A DNA stretch of 46,922 bases, taken from Vogesella alkaliphila. GTDB taxonomy: Bacteria > Pseudomonadota > Gammaproteobacteria > Burkholderiales > Chromobacteriaceae. Location of the stretch: the NCBI RefSeq assembly GCF_014652475.1, contig NZ_BMYW01000005.1, forward strand, positions 23,751-70,672, written 5' to 3'. The notes under the pieces are model-generated. The model saw only the letters and a list, made by a program, of their open reading frames with translations. It did no database searches and was not told the origin of the DNA. Below, piece after piece: positions 34,334 through 45,091 of the stretch. The number at the start of each line of letters is the position of its first letter. Positions within the stretch are counted from its first letter, which is position 1. Position numbers and translations under genes: made by a program.

Positions 34334-34356
34334 AAAAAGGGCCGCCAGGGCGGCCC
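34334..34356 (-). terminator. Terminator-like hairpin between yajC and secD
   Basis: GGGCCGC (34339-34345) pairs with GCGGCCC (34350-34356). Read on the minus strand the stem is followed by TTTTT. It lies between the yajC stop and the secD start within one operon, so partial termination would lower secDF relative to yajC. Confidence 0.65.
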
Positions 34357-34363
34357 ATTGGGA

Positions 34364-34684
34364 TTACAGGGACTTGATGGTGCCTTTTTCCAGCTTGGCG
34401 GCGATGGCGCCACGCTGGACATTGATTTCCACGCCGTTGGCGATCTCGATCGCCAGGTACTGGTCACCGGCCTTAGTCACGCGGCCAACGATGCCACCTT
34501 GAGTTGCCACTTCGTCACCCTTGTTGATTTCGGACAGCATCTTCTGGTGTTCTTTCATTTTCTTCTGTTGCGGACGGATCAGCAGGAACCAGAACAAAAC
34601 GAAAATCACGATCATGGGCAGGAAGCCCATCAGGTCGAAGCCGCCGGTGGCGGAAGTGTTGGCAAATGCTGGGGGGATGAACAT
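34364..34684 (-). CDS. yajC: Preprotein translocase subunit YajC
   Basis: 106 aa. One membrane helix (about 19-38, FLPMIVIFVLFWFLLIRPQ) is followed by a basic stretch (QQKKMKEHQKMLSEI) and the conserved KGDEVATQGGIVGRV domain. It is an accessory subunit of SecDF. The start ATG 34684 follows GGGAG; the longer frame lacks support. It sits between tgt and secD on the minus strand as in many proteobacteria. Confidence 0.95.
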   Translation of the reverse strand: MFIPPAFANTSATGGFDLMGFLPMIVIFVLFWFLLIRPQQKKMKEHQKMLSEINKGDEVATQGGIVGRVTKAGDQYLAIEIANGVEINVQRGAIAAKLEKGTIKSL

Positions 34685-34777
34685 CGAGTGAGACTCCCTG
34701 TTTATAAGTTGAATGCGGGTATTACGTGTGCAAGTGGCCGATTGTAGCCACGCTGCGGCTGATTTCCAACCATTGTG

Positions 34778-34809
34778 CCGAGATGCCGCTTTTGCAAGCG
34801 GCATCTCGG
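34778..34809. terminator. Perfect 14-bp hairpin between tgt and yajC
   Basis: CCGAGATGCCGCTT (34778-34791) pairs with AAGCGGCATCTCGG (34796-34809) over a TTGC loop. There is no T-tract. It may protect or process mRNA between the two genes, or be a Rho-independent pause. Confidence 0.55.
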
Positions 34810-34847
34810 TGCGTGGCACGACATCACACTGACAGCGGCTGGCCGCG

Positions 34848-36279
<1,432 letters not shown>

Positions 36280-36285
36280 GCAAAC

Positions 36286-36326
36286 CAAAAAGTGCGGCTC
36301 AAGCCGCACTTTTTTTTTGGTTTTTT
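36286..36326 (+). terminator. Intrinsic terminator in the thrS leader
   Basis: AGTGCGGCT (36291-36299) pairs with AGCCGCACT (36302-36310). Nine T begin at 36310, then GG and six more T. It is one of the strongest terminators in the window and lies 41 nt before thrS, so thrS expression from upstream requires readthrough. Confidence 0.93.
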
Positions 36327-36358
36327 GTCGTCCACCTTCACTTAAAGCTGGAGTTGCT

Positions 36359-38260
36359 ATGCCTGACATTCGCCTGCCCGACGGTTCCATCCGTTCCTTC
36401 GACAAGCCGGTAACGGTGTACGAAGTGGCTGCGTCCATCGGTACCGGTCTTGCGCGCGCGGCGCTGGCTGGTCGCGTGGACGGCCAACTGGTTGATACGT
36501 CCTATCTGATTGCGGCCAACGTCGACCTGGCCATCATCACCGAGAAAGACGCGGACGGCCTGTCCATCATCCGTCACTCCACCGCCCACCTGCTGGCCTA
36601 CGCGGTGAAGGAGCTGTTCCCGGAAGCGCAGGTCACCATCGGCCCGGAAATCGAAAACGGCTTCTACTACGATTTCGCCTACAAGCGTCCGTTCACGCCG
36701 GAAGACCTGGTGGCGATCGAGAAGAAGATGACCGAGCTGGCGAAGAAGGACATCCCGGTCGAGCGCTACGAGCTGCCGCGCGACGAGGCGATTGCCTACT
36801 TCAAGAGCATCGGCGAGGCGTACAAGGCCGAGATCATCGAGTCCATTCCACAGGGCGAGGTGCTGAGCCTGTACCGCGAGGGCGGCTTCACCGACCTGTG
36901 CCGCGGCCCGCACGTGCCGTCCACCGGCAAGCTGAAGGTGTTCAAGCTGATGAAGGTGGCCGGTGCCTACTGGCGCGGCGACAGCAACAACGAGATGCTG
37001 CAGCGTATCTACGGTACCGCCTGGCAGAAGAAGGAAGATCTGGAGCAGTACCTGTTCATGCTGGAAGAGGCGGAAAAGCGCGACCATCGCAAGCTGGGCC
37101 GTCAGCTGGACCTGTTCCACCTGCAGGACGAGGCGCCGGGCATGGTGTTCTGGCATCCGAAGGGCTGGGCGCTGTGGCAGAGCATCGAGCAGTACATGCG
37201 CAAGACGCTGACCGAGGCCGGCTACCAGGAAATCCGTACCCCGATGGTGATGGACCGCGTGCTGTGGGAGAAATCCGGTCACTGGGAAAACTACCGTGAG
37301 GGCATGTTCACCACCGAGTCGGAAAAGCGCGACTACGCGGTGAAACCGATGAACTGCCCGGGTCACGTGCAGGTGTTCAACCAGGGGCTGCGCTCCTACC
37401 GTGACCTGCCGATGCGCCTGGCCGAGTTCGGTGCCTGCCACCGCAACGAGCCGTCCGGCGCGCTGCACGGCATCATGCGCGTGCGCGGCTTCGTACAGGA
37501 CGATGCCCACATCTTCTGTACCGATGAGCAGATCATCGCCGAGGCCAAGGCCTTCAACGAGCTGACCATGGCGGTGTACAAGCGCTTCGGCTTCGACAAG
37601 GTGGCGATCAAACTGTCGCTGCGTCCGGAAAAGTACGCCGGCACGCTGGAAACCTGGGATCGTGCCGAAGAAGGCCTGCGCGAGGCGCTGCGCGCCTGCG
37701 GCGTGGAGTGGGAAGAGCTGCCGGGCGAGGGCGCGTTCTACGGTCCGAAGATCGAGTACCACATCAAGGATGCGCTGGGCCGTTCCTGGCAGTGCGGCAC
37801 CCTGCAGCTGGACTACGTGCTGCCGGAGCGTCTGGGCGCCGAGTATGTCACCGAGGACAATGGCCGTGCCCGGCCGGTGATGCTGCACCGCGCGATTCTG
37901 GGCTCGCTGGAGCGCTTCATCGGCATCCTGATCGAAAACCACGCCGGCGTGTTCCCGCTGTGGCTGGCGCCGGTGCAGATGGTGGTGATGAATATCACCA
38001 GCGCACAGGCCGATTATGCTGCGGATGTGGCAACCAGTTTGCGTAAACTGGGTTACAAAGTCGATCTTGACTTGAGAAACGAAAAGATCGGCTATAAAAT
38101 CCGCGAGCACAGCCTGCAGAAACTTCCTTACCAGGTCGTCATCGGCGACAAGGAAAAAGAGGGCGGGCTGGTGGCCGTACGCGCTCGTGGCGAGGATCTG
38201 GGTCAGATGACCCTGCAAGCCTTTGCCGAACACCTGCAAGCCGCGATGGCGCAGGTCTGA
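36359..38260 (+). CDS. thrS: Threonine-tRNA ligase
   Basis: 633 aa. It charges tRNA-Thr. Domains in order: TGS (1-65, [22 protein letters not shown] split around the start), editing domain with [16 protein letters not shown] and DLCRGPHVP, class II catalytic core with [10 protein letters not shown] (zinc Cys), motif 2 [21 protein letters not shown], motif 3 [16 protein letters not shown], and an anticodon-binding domain from about 540. The start ATG 36359 follows GGAG six bases upstream; an open frame continues upstream through the leader but is not coding. It heads the thrS-infC-rpmI-rplT-pheST-ihfA block and follows a leader peptide and terminator. Confidence 0.96.
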   Translation: MPDIRLPDGSIRSFDKPVTVYEVAASIGTGLARAALAGRVDGQLVDTSYLIAANVDLAIITEKDADGLSIIRHSTAHLLAYAVKELFPEAQVTIGPEIENGFYYDFAYKRPFTPEDLVAIEKKMTELAKKDIPVERYELPRDEAIAYFKSIGEAYKAEIIESIPQGEVLSLYREGGFTDLCRGPHVPSTGKLKVFKLMKVAGAYWRGDSNNEMLQRIYGTAWQKKEDLEQYLFMLEEAEKRDHRKLGRQLDLFHLQDEAPGMVFWHPKGWALWQSIEQYMRKTLTEAGYQEIRTPMVMDRVLWEKSGHWENYREGMFTTESEKRDYAVKPMNCPGHVQVFNQGLRSYRDLPMRLAEFGACHRNEPSGALHGIMRVRGFVQDDAHIFCTDEQIIAEAKAFNELTMAVYKRFGFDKVAIKLSLRPEKYAGTLETWDRAEEGLREALRACGVEWEELPGEGAFYGPKIEYHIKDALGRSWQCGTLQLDYVLPERLGAEYVTEDNGRARPVMLHRAILGSLERFIGILIENHAGVFPLWLAPVQMVVMNITSAQADYAADVATSLRKLGYKVDLDLRNEKIGYKIREHSLQKLPYQVVIGDKEKEGGLVAVRARGEDLGQMTLQAFAEHLQAAMAQV

Positions 38261-38301
38261 GTGCCTACGGGTACGATCACTAAACTACAGGAGTATTGGC
38301 T

Positions 38302-38820
38302 ATAGCTCAGGAACGCGAACCACGGATCAATGGCGAAATCACCGCCCGCGAGATCCGTCTGGTAGGAGAAGAAGGCGAGCAGCTCGGTATCGTCAGCCTG
38401 CGTGAAGGTCTGGCGCTGGCGGAAGAACGCGACGTTGATCTGGTGGAAATTTCGCCGACGGCCCAGCCGCCGGTGGTCAAGCTGATGGACTACGGCAAGT
38501 ACAAGTACGAGCAGTCCAAGAAGCGCCACGAAGCGAAGCAGAAGCAGAAGCAGATCCAGATCAAGGAAATCAAGTTCCGTCCGGGTACCGACGATGGCGA
38601 CTACAACGTCAAGCTGCGTAACCTGATCCGCTTCCTCACCGAAGGTGACAAAGCCAAGGTAACCCTGCGTTTCCGTGGTCGTGAGATGGCTCACCAGGAT
38701 ATCGGTCTCGCGCTGCTCAAGCGCGTCGAAGCCGATTTGGCGGAAGTGGGTACGGTCGAGCAGTTCCCGCGACTGGAAGGCCGCCAAATGGTCATGATGA
38801 TTGCCCCGAAAAAGAAATAA
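38302..38820 (+). CDS. infC: Translation initiation factor IF-3, probable AUA start
   Basis: 172 aa from [22 protein letters not shown]. It binds the 30S subunit and checks start codons. The N-domain, linker ([28 protein letters not shown], shown here only as [12 protein letters not shown]) and C-domain ([18 protein letters not shown] [25 protein letters not shown]) are complete. No ATG or GTG is available. AGGAG at 38289-38293 is 8 nt from ATA (38302) but only 2 nt from a TTG at 38296, so AUA is the likelier start. Non-canonical starts are a known autoregulatory device of infC. It follows thrS by 41 bp. Confidence 0.88.
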   Translation: MAQEREPRINGEITAREIRLVGEEGEQLGIVSLREGLALAEERDVDLVEISPTAQPPVVKLMDYGKYKYEQSKKRHEAKQKQKQIQIKEIKFRPGTDDGDYNVKLRNLIRFLTEGDKAKVTLRFRGREMAHQDIGLALLKRVEADLAEVGTVEQFPRLEGRQMVMMIAPKKK

Positions 38821-38866
38821 TCGGGTATAATCATCGACTTCTTCACGGCAGGCTCGCCTGCCGTGT
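38801..38866 (+). promoter_or_regulatory. Internal promoter and leader hairpin of rpmI-rplT
   Basis: TTGCCC (38801-38806), a 19-bp spacer and a consensus TATAAT (38826-38831). Just after the expected start, CACGGCAGG (38844-38852) pairs with CCTGCCGTG (38857-38865) around CTCG. The 150-base infC-rpmI gap is where L20 controls this operon in other bacteria, but I cannot identify an L20 site. Confidence 0.5.
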
Positions 38867-38974
38867 TGATTTTGTGGGCCGGCAACGGCCTGCAGCAAAA
38901 GCGTGACGCAGCGGTTTCAAGTGCCTTCGGGCCACCCTGGGTCTAATCTAACGAAAATTCAGCAGGAGCATTCC

Positions 38975-39172
38975 ATGCCGAAAATGAAAACCAAGTCGAG
39001 CGCGAAGAAGCGTCTCAAAGTATTGGGCAACGGTGGTGTCAAGCGCTCTATGGCGTTCAAGCGTCATATCCTGACCAAGAAAACCACCAAAACCAAACGT
39101 CAATTGCGCGGTACTGCCATGGTAGATAGCACCAACATGGCTTCCGTTCGCAAAATGATGCCCTACGCTTAA
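38975..39172 (+). CDS. rpmI: 50S ribosomal protein L35
   Basis: 65 aa, basic, starting [20 protein letters not shown] with the family end [16 protein letters not shown]. It is a large-subunit protein encoded just before L20, as in nearly all bacteria. ATG 38975 has GCAGGAG upstream; an upstream in-frame start at 38903 is not credible. Eleven bases separate it from rplT. Confidence 0.97.
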   Translation: MPKMKTKSSAKKRLKVLGNGGVKRSMAFKRHILTKKTTKTKRQLRGTAMVDSTNMASVRKMMPYA

Positions 39173-39183
39173 GGAGATAATTC

Positions 39184-39540
39184 ATGCCACGCGTAAAACG
39201 CGGTGTAACCGCACGTGCTCGTCACAAGAAAATCTTAGCTCTGGCGAAAGGCTATCGCGGCCGCCGGAAGAACGTCTATCGCATCGCCAAACAGGCGGTG
39301 ATGAAAGCCGGTCAGTACGCCTACCGCGACCGTCGTCAGAAAAAGCGTCAGTTCCGTCAACTGTGGATTGCTCGTATCAACGCCGCTTCGCGTGAAAACG
39401 GCCTGCCATACAGCAAGTTCATGAACGGCCTGAAGAAAGCGCTGATCGAAATCGACCGTAAGGTCCTGGCCGATCTGGCCGTGTTCGATAAGCCGGCATT
39501 TGCTCAAATCGTTGCACAAGCAAAAGCCGCCCTCGCTTAA
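39184..39540 (+). CDS. rplT: 50S ribosomal protein L20
   Basis: 118 aa, starting [20 protein letters not shown]; it binds 23S rRNA early in assembly and often represses its own operon. The family segments [22 protein letters not shown] and [17 protein letters not shown] are complete (length usual, 117-120). AAGGAG lies before the ATG. A strong terminator follows at 39553, so pheST downstream depends on readthrough or a further promoter. Confidence 0.97.
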   Translation: MPRVKRGVTARARHKKILALAKGYRGRRKNVYRIAKQAVMKAGQYAYRDRRQKKRQFRQLWIARINAASRENGLPYSKFMNGLKKALIEIDRKVLADLAVFDKPAFAQIVAQAKAALA

Positions 39541-39552
39541 GCGCTGGATACT

Positions 39553-39583
39553 AAAAAGGGAGGCTGATGCCTCCCTTTTTTTT
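39553..39583 (+). terminator. Intrinsic terminator after rplT
   Basis: GGGAGGC (39558-39564) pairs with GCCTCCC (39569-39575) over TGAT, with an A-run before and eight T after. Confidence 0.93.
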
Positions 39584-39605
39584 CGATTTTCCCCAAGATG
39601 GCTGA

Positions 39606-40643
<1,038 letters not shown>

Positions 40644-40661
40644 TCGCGACGGAGACTCCTC

Positions 40662-43022
40662 ATGCAATTTTCCGAACAATGGCTGCGCAGCCGCGTCAAC
40701 CCGTCGCTGAGCACCGACCAGCTGTCCTACCTGCTGACCATGGCCGGTCTGGAAGTGGAAGAAGTCAACGCCGCCGCCCCCGCCTTCAGCGGTGTGGTGA
40801 TCGGCGAAGTGAAAGAGTGTGAAAAGCACGAGAACGCCGACCGCCTGCGCGTGACCAAGGTCGACGTCGGCACCGGCGAGCTGGTGCAGATCGTGTGCGG
40901 CGCACCGAACGTGGCCGTGGGCGTGAAGGTGCCGTGCGCGCTGCCGGGCGCCATCCTGCCGGGCGACTTCCGGATCAAGCCGACCAAGATGCGCGGCGTC
41001 GAATCCGGCGGCATGCTGTGCTCCGGCAAGGAGCTGGGCGTGCCGGACGAGGTCGACGGCCTGATGCTGCTGCCGGCCGACGCGCCGGTCGGCCAGAACA
41101 TCCGCGACTACCTGGGCCTGGACGACAGCCTGTTCACGCTGAAGATCACGCCTAACCGCGCCGACTGCCTGTCCATCCGTGGCATCGCCCGCGAAGTGGC
41201 GGCCCTGACCGGTAGCCCGCTGGCGGCCTGGGACATCGCCGCCGTGGCACCGCAAAGCGACAGCAAGCTGGCGGTCGGTATCGCCGATGGCGCGCCGTGT
41301 GGCCGCTACGTTGGCCGCGTTGTAAAGAACGTCAACGCCGCCGCGCCGACACCGGACTGGATGAAGCGCCGCCTGGAGCGTTCCGGCCTGCGTTCCATCT
41401 CCGCCATCGTCGACATCACCAACTATATCCTGCTGGAGCAGGGCCAGCCGATGCACGCGTTTGATCTGAACAAGATCGACGGCGGCATCACCGTGCGCAT
41501 GGCTGAGGCCGGCGAGAAGCTGGTGTGCCTCAACGAGAAAGAAATCGAGCTGACGCCGGACCTGATGGTGATCGCCGATGCCGCCAAGCCGCTGGCCATC
41601 GCCGGCATCATGGGCGGCCTGGACAGCGGCGTGACTAGCGCCAGTCGCGACATTTTCCTGGAGAGCGCCTTCTTCCTGCCGGAGGCCATCGCCGGCAAGG
41701 CACGCGCGCTGGGCTTCGGCTCCGATTCCAGCTACCGCTACGAGCGCGGCGTGGATTTCGCGCTGCAGACCGAGGCCATCGAGCGCGCCACCGCGCTGGT
41801 GCTGGAAATCTGCGGCGGCGAGCCGGGCCCGCTGACCGAAACCGTGTCGGCGCTGCCGGCACGCGCCAGCGTGGCGGTGCGTACCGCCCGTGTCGCCCGG
41901 GTGCTGGGTGTCATGTTGGCCGCAGACGAGATCGCTGCCATTTTCACCCGCCTCGGCCTGCCGTTCGAGCAGAACGCCGACGGTTTCGTGGTTTCCGCGC
42001 CGAGCTTCCGCTTCGATATCGCGATCGAGGAAGACCTGATCGAGGAAATCGCCCGCGTCTACGGCTACGACAATATTCCGGCCAACGCCCCGGTCGCCGC
42101 GCAAACCATGCTGTCGCAGCCGGAAGGCCTGCGCGTGCGCAGCGAGGTACGCCGCCTGCTGGCCGGTCGCGATTTCCAGGAAATCGTCAGCTACGCCTTC
42201 GTGGAAGAAAAGTGGGAGCGCGATTTCGCCGGTAATCATAATCCGGTACGCCTGATCAACCCGATCGCCAGCCAGATGAGCGTGATGCGCTCCAGCCTGA
42301 TCGGCGGTCTGGTGGACACCCTTGCGGCCAACCTTAACCGCAAGCACAGCCGTGTGCGCGTGTTCGAGATCGCCCGCGTGTTCCACAAGCAGGCCGACGG
42401 CAGCGTGCAACAGCCGGAAGTCATCGCCGGTCTGGCGCACGGCAGCCGTGTCGACGAGCAGTGGGGCAGCAAGGCCGAGCGCGTCGATTTCTACGACATC
42501 AAGGCCGACGTCGAGGCGCTGCTGTACCCACGCGTCGCCGAATACCGCAAGGCCGCCCATCCGGCCTTCCACCCTGGCCGCTGCGCCGAGGTGCTGCTGG
42601 ACGGCGCCGTGGTCGGCGTGCTGGGCGAGCTGCACCCGCAGTGGGTACAGGCCTACGGCCTGACCAACGCGCCGGTGCTGTTCGAACTGGCGGTCGAGGC
42701 GGCCGAGCAGGTTGGCCGCGTCAAGCTGGCGCCGGTCAGCAAGTTCCAGCCGGTCCGCCGCGACCTCGCGCTGGTGGTGGCGGAAGAGGTGAGCGTCGCC
42801 ACGCTGCAGCAGGCGATGCTGGCGGTGGCGCCGGAATTCGTGCGCGAGCTGGCGCTGTTCGACCTCTACCGCGGCAAGGGTGTGGACGAGGGCAAGAAGA
42901 GCCTGGCGTTCCGCATCGTGCTGCAGGCGGCCGACCGCACCCTGGTCGACGACGAGGTCGAGCAGGCGGTGGCCGCGATGCTGGCGGCCGCCGAAGCGGC
43001 CGGTGCCGTACTGCGCGCCTGA
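40662..43022 (+). CDS. pheT: Phenylalanine-tRNA ligase beta subunit
   Basis: 786 aa. Domains in order: tRNA-binding OB fold (about 40-150, VVIGEVKECEKHENADRLRVTK), B3/B4 editing domain (about 210-380), B5 (about 400-470, with FRFDIAIEEDLIEEIARVYGYD), a catalytic-like core, and the FDX-ACB anticodon domain (about 695-786, KFQPVRRDLALVV). All are intact. GGAG precedes the ATG; it lies 18 bp after pheS. The gene carries one exact 13-mer (42323) and weaker ones at 41915 and 42709. Confidence 0.96.
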   Translation: MQFSEQWLRSRVNPSLSTDQLSYLLTMAGLEVEEVNAAAPAFSGVVIGEVKECEKHENADRLRVTKVDVGTGELVQIVCGAPNVAVGVKVPCALPGAILPGDFRIKPTKMRGVESGGMLCSGKELGVPDEVDGLMLLPADAPVGQNIRDYLGLDDSLFTLKITPNRADCLSIRGIAREVAALTGSPLAAWDIAAVAPQSDSKLAVGIADGAPCGRYVGRVVKNVNAAAPTPDWMKRRLERSGLRSISAIVDITNYILLEQGQPMHAFDLNKIDGGITVRMAEAGEKLVCLNEKEIELTPDLMVIADAAKPLAIAGIMGGLDSGVTSASRDIFLESAFFLPEAIAGKARALGFGSDSSYRYERGVDFALQTEAIERATALVLEICGGEPGPLTETVSALPARASVAVRTARVARVLGVMLAADEIAAIFTRLGLPFEQNADGFVVSAPSFRFDIAIEEDLIEEIARVYGYDNIPANAPVAAQTMLSQPEGLRVRSEVRRLLAGRDFQEIVSYAFVEEKWERDFAGNHNPVRLINPIASQMSVMRSSLIGGLVDTLAANLNRKHSRVRVFEIARVFHKQADGSVQQPEVIAGLAHGSRVDEQWGSKAERVDFYDIKADVEALLYPRVAEYRKAAHPAFHPGRCAEVLLDGAVVGVLGELHPQWVQAYGLTNAPVLFELAVEAAEQVGRVKLAPVSKFQPVRRDLALVVAEEVSVATLQQAMLAVAPEFVRELALFDLYRGKGVDEGKKSLAFRIVLQAADRTLVDDEVEQAVAAMLAAAEAAGAVLRA
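42323..42335 (-). repeat. Exact 13-mer repeat inside pheT
   Basis: TGCGGCCAACCTT in codons for TLAANLNRK. Confidence 0.9.
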
Positions 43023-43034
43023 TCCATCCTGTTG

Positions 43035-43060
43035 GCCACCCGCCGGGCGGGTGGCGTTTT
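43035..43060 (+). terminator. Hairpin with short T-run between pheT and ihfA
   Basis: GCCACCCGC (43035-43043) pairs with GCGGGTGGC (43047-43055) over CGG, then GTTTTA. The T-run is only four, so it may attenuate rather than stop transcription into ihfA. Confidence 0.7.
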
Positions 43061-43085
43061 ATCCGATGTTGTAGTGAGGAATATC

Positions 43086-43388
43086 ATGACTTTGACCAAA
43101 GCCGAGTTGGCCGATCTGTTGTTCGACAAGGTGGGCCTGAACAAGCGCGAAGCCAAGGACATGGTGGAGTCGTTTTTTGAAGAAATCCGCTCCACCCTGG
43201 AAACGGGCACCAGCGTCAAACTGTCCGGTTTCGGCAATTTCCAGCTGCGCGACAAGCCGCAGCGCCCGGGGCGCAACCCGAAAACCGGCGAAGAGATTCC
43301 CATCACCGCCCGACGCGTGGTAACTTTCCATGCAAGTCAGAAACTCAAGGGAATGGTTGAACAACATCATGCAAACACCCAAGGCTGA
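43086..43388 (+). CDS. ihfA: Integration host factor alpha subunit
   Basis: 100 aa HU-family protein, starting [25 protein letters not shown]. The DNA-bending arm is visible as [22 protein letters not shown] with the minor-groove proline. Its beta partner is not in the window. GAGGA lies before the ATG. The last 20 bases overlap the downstream merR-family gene, so the two are translationally coupled, as is common after pheT in proteobacteria. Confidence 0.97.
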   Translation: MTLTKAELADLLFDKVGLNKREAKDMVESFFEEIRSTLETGTSVKLSGFGNFQLRDKPQRPGRNPKTGEEIPITARRVVTFHASQKLKGMVEQHHANTQG

Positions 43389-43716
43389 GCTTCCTGCCAT
43401 TCCGGCCAAACGCTATTTCACCATCGGTGAAGTCAGCGAGCTGACCGGCGTCAAGCAGCATGTACTGCGCTATTGGGAGCAGGAGTTCTCCGAGCTGCGC
43501 AACGTCAAGCGCCGCGGCAACCGTCGCTACTACCAGCACCGCGAGGTCTTGCTGGTGCGTCGCATCCGTTCCCTGCTCTACGACGACGGTTTCACGCTGC
43601 ATGGCGCCCGCCAGCGTCTGGAAGGCGACCAGCCGGCACCGGCCACCGCCGGCGAAGTGCGCAAGGAGTTGCAGGCCATCCTCGACTGGCTGGATCTGAG
43701 CCTTGGCAAAGACTGA
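43369..43716 (+). CDS. MerR family transcriptional regulator
   Basis: 115 aa. The N-terminal helix-turn-helix (about 15-83) reads [21 protein letters not shown], then [19 protein letters not shown]. The C-terminal part is short with no metal-binding cysteines, so the effector is unknown. The start ATG 43369 lies inside ihfA. This small MerR protein after ihfA is a widely conserved neighbour, though its regulon is not known to me. Its 3' end contains the -35 box of the following tRNA gene. Confidence 0.9.
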   Translation: MQTPKAELPAIPAKRYFTIGEVSELTGVKQHVLRYWEQEFSELRNVKRRGNRRYYQHREVLLVRRIRSLLYDDGFTLHGARQRLEGDQPAPATAGEVRKELQAILDWLDLSLGKD

Positions 43717-43731
43717 ATAACTGTTTATAAT
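43703..43731 (+). promoter_or_regulatory. Sigma-70 promoter of tRNA-Pro
   Basis: TTGGCA (43703-43708), a 17-bp spacer and TATAAT (43726-43731). The expected start is near 43738, seven bases before the tRNA. Confidence 0.85.
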
Positions 43732-43744
43732 TTTTGCCTTGAGT

Positions 43745-43821
43745 CGGAGTGTGGCGCAGCCCGGTAGCGCACTTGCATGGGGTGCAAGGGGTCGAAGGTT
43801 CGAATCCTTTCACTCCGACCA
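43745..43821 (+). tRNA. tRNA-Pro (GGG)
   Basis: 77 nt with encoded CCA. Acceptor CGGAGTG (43745-43751) pairs with CACTCCG (43811-43817). Anticodon stem CTTGC/GCAAG encloses the loop ATGGGGT, anticodon GGG; the T-arm has GGTTCGAATCC. Confidence 0.95.
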
Positions 43822-43832
43822 ACAATCATTCG

Positions 43833-43860
43833 AAGGCCACTTGCTTGCAGGTGGCCTTTA
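43833..43860 (+). terminator. Terminator of tRNA-Pro
   Basis: AAGGCCACTTG (43833-43843) pairs with CAGGTGGCCTT (43848-43858), one T-G wobble, loop CTTG, followed by T-rich sequence. Confidence 0.75.
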
Positions 43861-43913
43861 TCATTTGTCCGTATCCACTTTCTTCTGGGTATCAGCTGCC
43901 GGGAGCCGCCAAC

Positions 43914-44318
43914 ATGATCGCCACGCCGTGTATCGGAGTCTGCTCCACCGCCGTCGGCGACGAGGTCTGCTTCGGCTGCGGCCGCAGTTTTGCCGAGGTC
44001 TCCGACTGGCTGGCGCTTGACGACGGCCAGCGCGCGGCCGTGCAGGCGCAGCTGTCGCGACGCAAGGTCTGGCTGCAGATGGCGATGCAGACCGGCGGCC
44101 GCCTGCTGACGATCCAGCCGGCTGAGCGGCAGGCCACGCTGGCGCTGACGCCGTCGCTGCTGGTCACCCTGGGTTGGCCGCAGCAGCGGCAGGGCCGAGG
44201 CTACGTGCCGTTCTTGACCCACGACGGCCGCCGCTACCTGCTGCCGGTGCACCGCGACGACTGGCTGCGCCTGTTCTGGGACTGCCTGTTCGATGCCGAC
44301 TGCGCGCCGCAGAACTGA
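43914..44318 (+). CDS. DUF1289 domain protein
   Basis: 134 aa. The N-terminus holds the DUF1289 cysteine motif: C6, C10, C19 and C22 in PCIGVCSTAVGDEVCFGCGRS, followed by the usual EVSDWLALDDGQR. It probably binds zinc or an Fe-S cluster. Family members are usually shorter; here about 80 extra residues follow (LLTIQPAERQATLAL, RYLLPVHRDDWLRLFWD) that I cannot assign. GGGAG precedes the ATG. An 11/13 match to the window repeat lies at 44172. Function unknown. Confidence 0.8.
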   Translation: MIATPCIGVCSTAVGDEVCFGCGRSFAEVSDWLALDDGQRAAVQAQLSRRKVWLQMAMQTGGRLLTIQPAERQATLALTPSLLVTLGWPQQRQGRGYVPFLTHDGRRYLLPVHRDDWLRLFWDCLFDADCAPQN

Positions 44319-44386
44319 GCGTGCCTTGTCTTCGCCTGCCTGTCGGCGGCAAGATAGCGGCTCAATCGGGAGCAGGGGGATGTCGC

Positions 44387-44995
44387 ATGGCGCAGGACAG
44401 CAGCTTGAGTTCATTCTGGGACAGCCGTTACCAGCAGCAGGTCACGCCGTGGGAGAGCGGCCAACTGCCGGCCGGGTTCGCCGCGCTGGTGCAGCCGCTG
44501 CTGCCACTGGCGCATTCGGTGTTGCTGCCCGGTTGCGGCAGCGGCTACGAGGTCGCCTACCTGCAGCGCCAGGGCTTGCAGGTGGCCGCGATCGACTTCA
44601 GCGCCGCGGCGGTGGCGCAGGCGCGCCAGCAGCTCGGCCCGCTGTCGGAGCTGGTGCGGCAGGCCGATTTTTTCAGTGACGAGGTCGACGGCAGCTGGGA
44701 CTGGGTGTACGAGCGTGCCTTCCTGTGTGCGTTGCCGCCGTCGCGCTGGCCGGCCTACGCCGAGAAAATGGCGCACCTGGTGAAGCCAGGCGGCTATCTC
44801 GCCGGCTACTTCTTCTTGCGGCCAACCTTGAAAGGCCCGCCCTTCGGCGCCGAGCTGACCCGGCTGCAGGCGCTGTTCCAGCCTTGGTTCAGCCTGCAGC
44901 AGCAAACCCCGGTGAGCGGCTCCTTGCCGGTGTTCGCGCCGGACGAATACTGGCTTTGCTGGCAGCGATCAGAAAAGTTGATGCCGGTCATTTGA
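44387..44995 (+). CDS. TPMT-like SAM-dependent methyltransferase
   Basis: 202 aa class I methyltransferase of the thiopurine methyltransferase type. FWDSRYQQQVTPWESGQLP is the TPMT-family opening. Motif I, VLLPGCGSGYEVAYLQRQG, binds S-adenosylmethionine. IDFSAAAVAQARQQL, WDWVYERAFLCALPP and GPPFG complete the family pattern. The natural substrate is unknown; thiol, selenium or tellurium compounds are typical for relatives. GGGGGA lies before ATG 44387. It carries an exact 13-mer at 44817. Confidence 0.88.
   Translation: MAQDSSLSSFWDSRYQQQVTPWESGQLPAGFAALVQPLLPLAHSVLLPGCGSGYEVAYLQRQGLQVAAIDFSAAAVAQARQQLGPLSELVRQADFFSDEVDGSWDWVYERAFLCALPPSRWPAYAEKMAHLVKPGGYLAGYFFLRPTLKGPPFGAELTRLQALFQPWFSLQQQTPVSGSLPVFAPDEYWLCWQRSEKLMPVI
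44817..44829 (-). repeat. Exact 13-mer repeat inside the methyltransferase gene
   Basis: TGCGGCCAACCTT in codons for FLRPTLKG, just before the family motif GPPFG. Confidence 0.9.
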
Positions 44996-45091
44996 TTTAA
45001 GATAACCGCTATTTTTTTTCACGGAAACAGTGTAAAAACGACCGACAATAAGTGCAGACAAGCACGCAGCTAGCAACAGGAGAGACGAAGG

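Noticed and set aside
44996..45091. Sigma-28 flagellar promoter of the chemoreceptor gene
   Set aside because: ACCGACAA at 45041 resembles a -10, but no TAAA lies 15 bases upstream.
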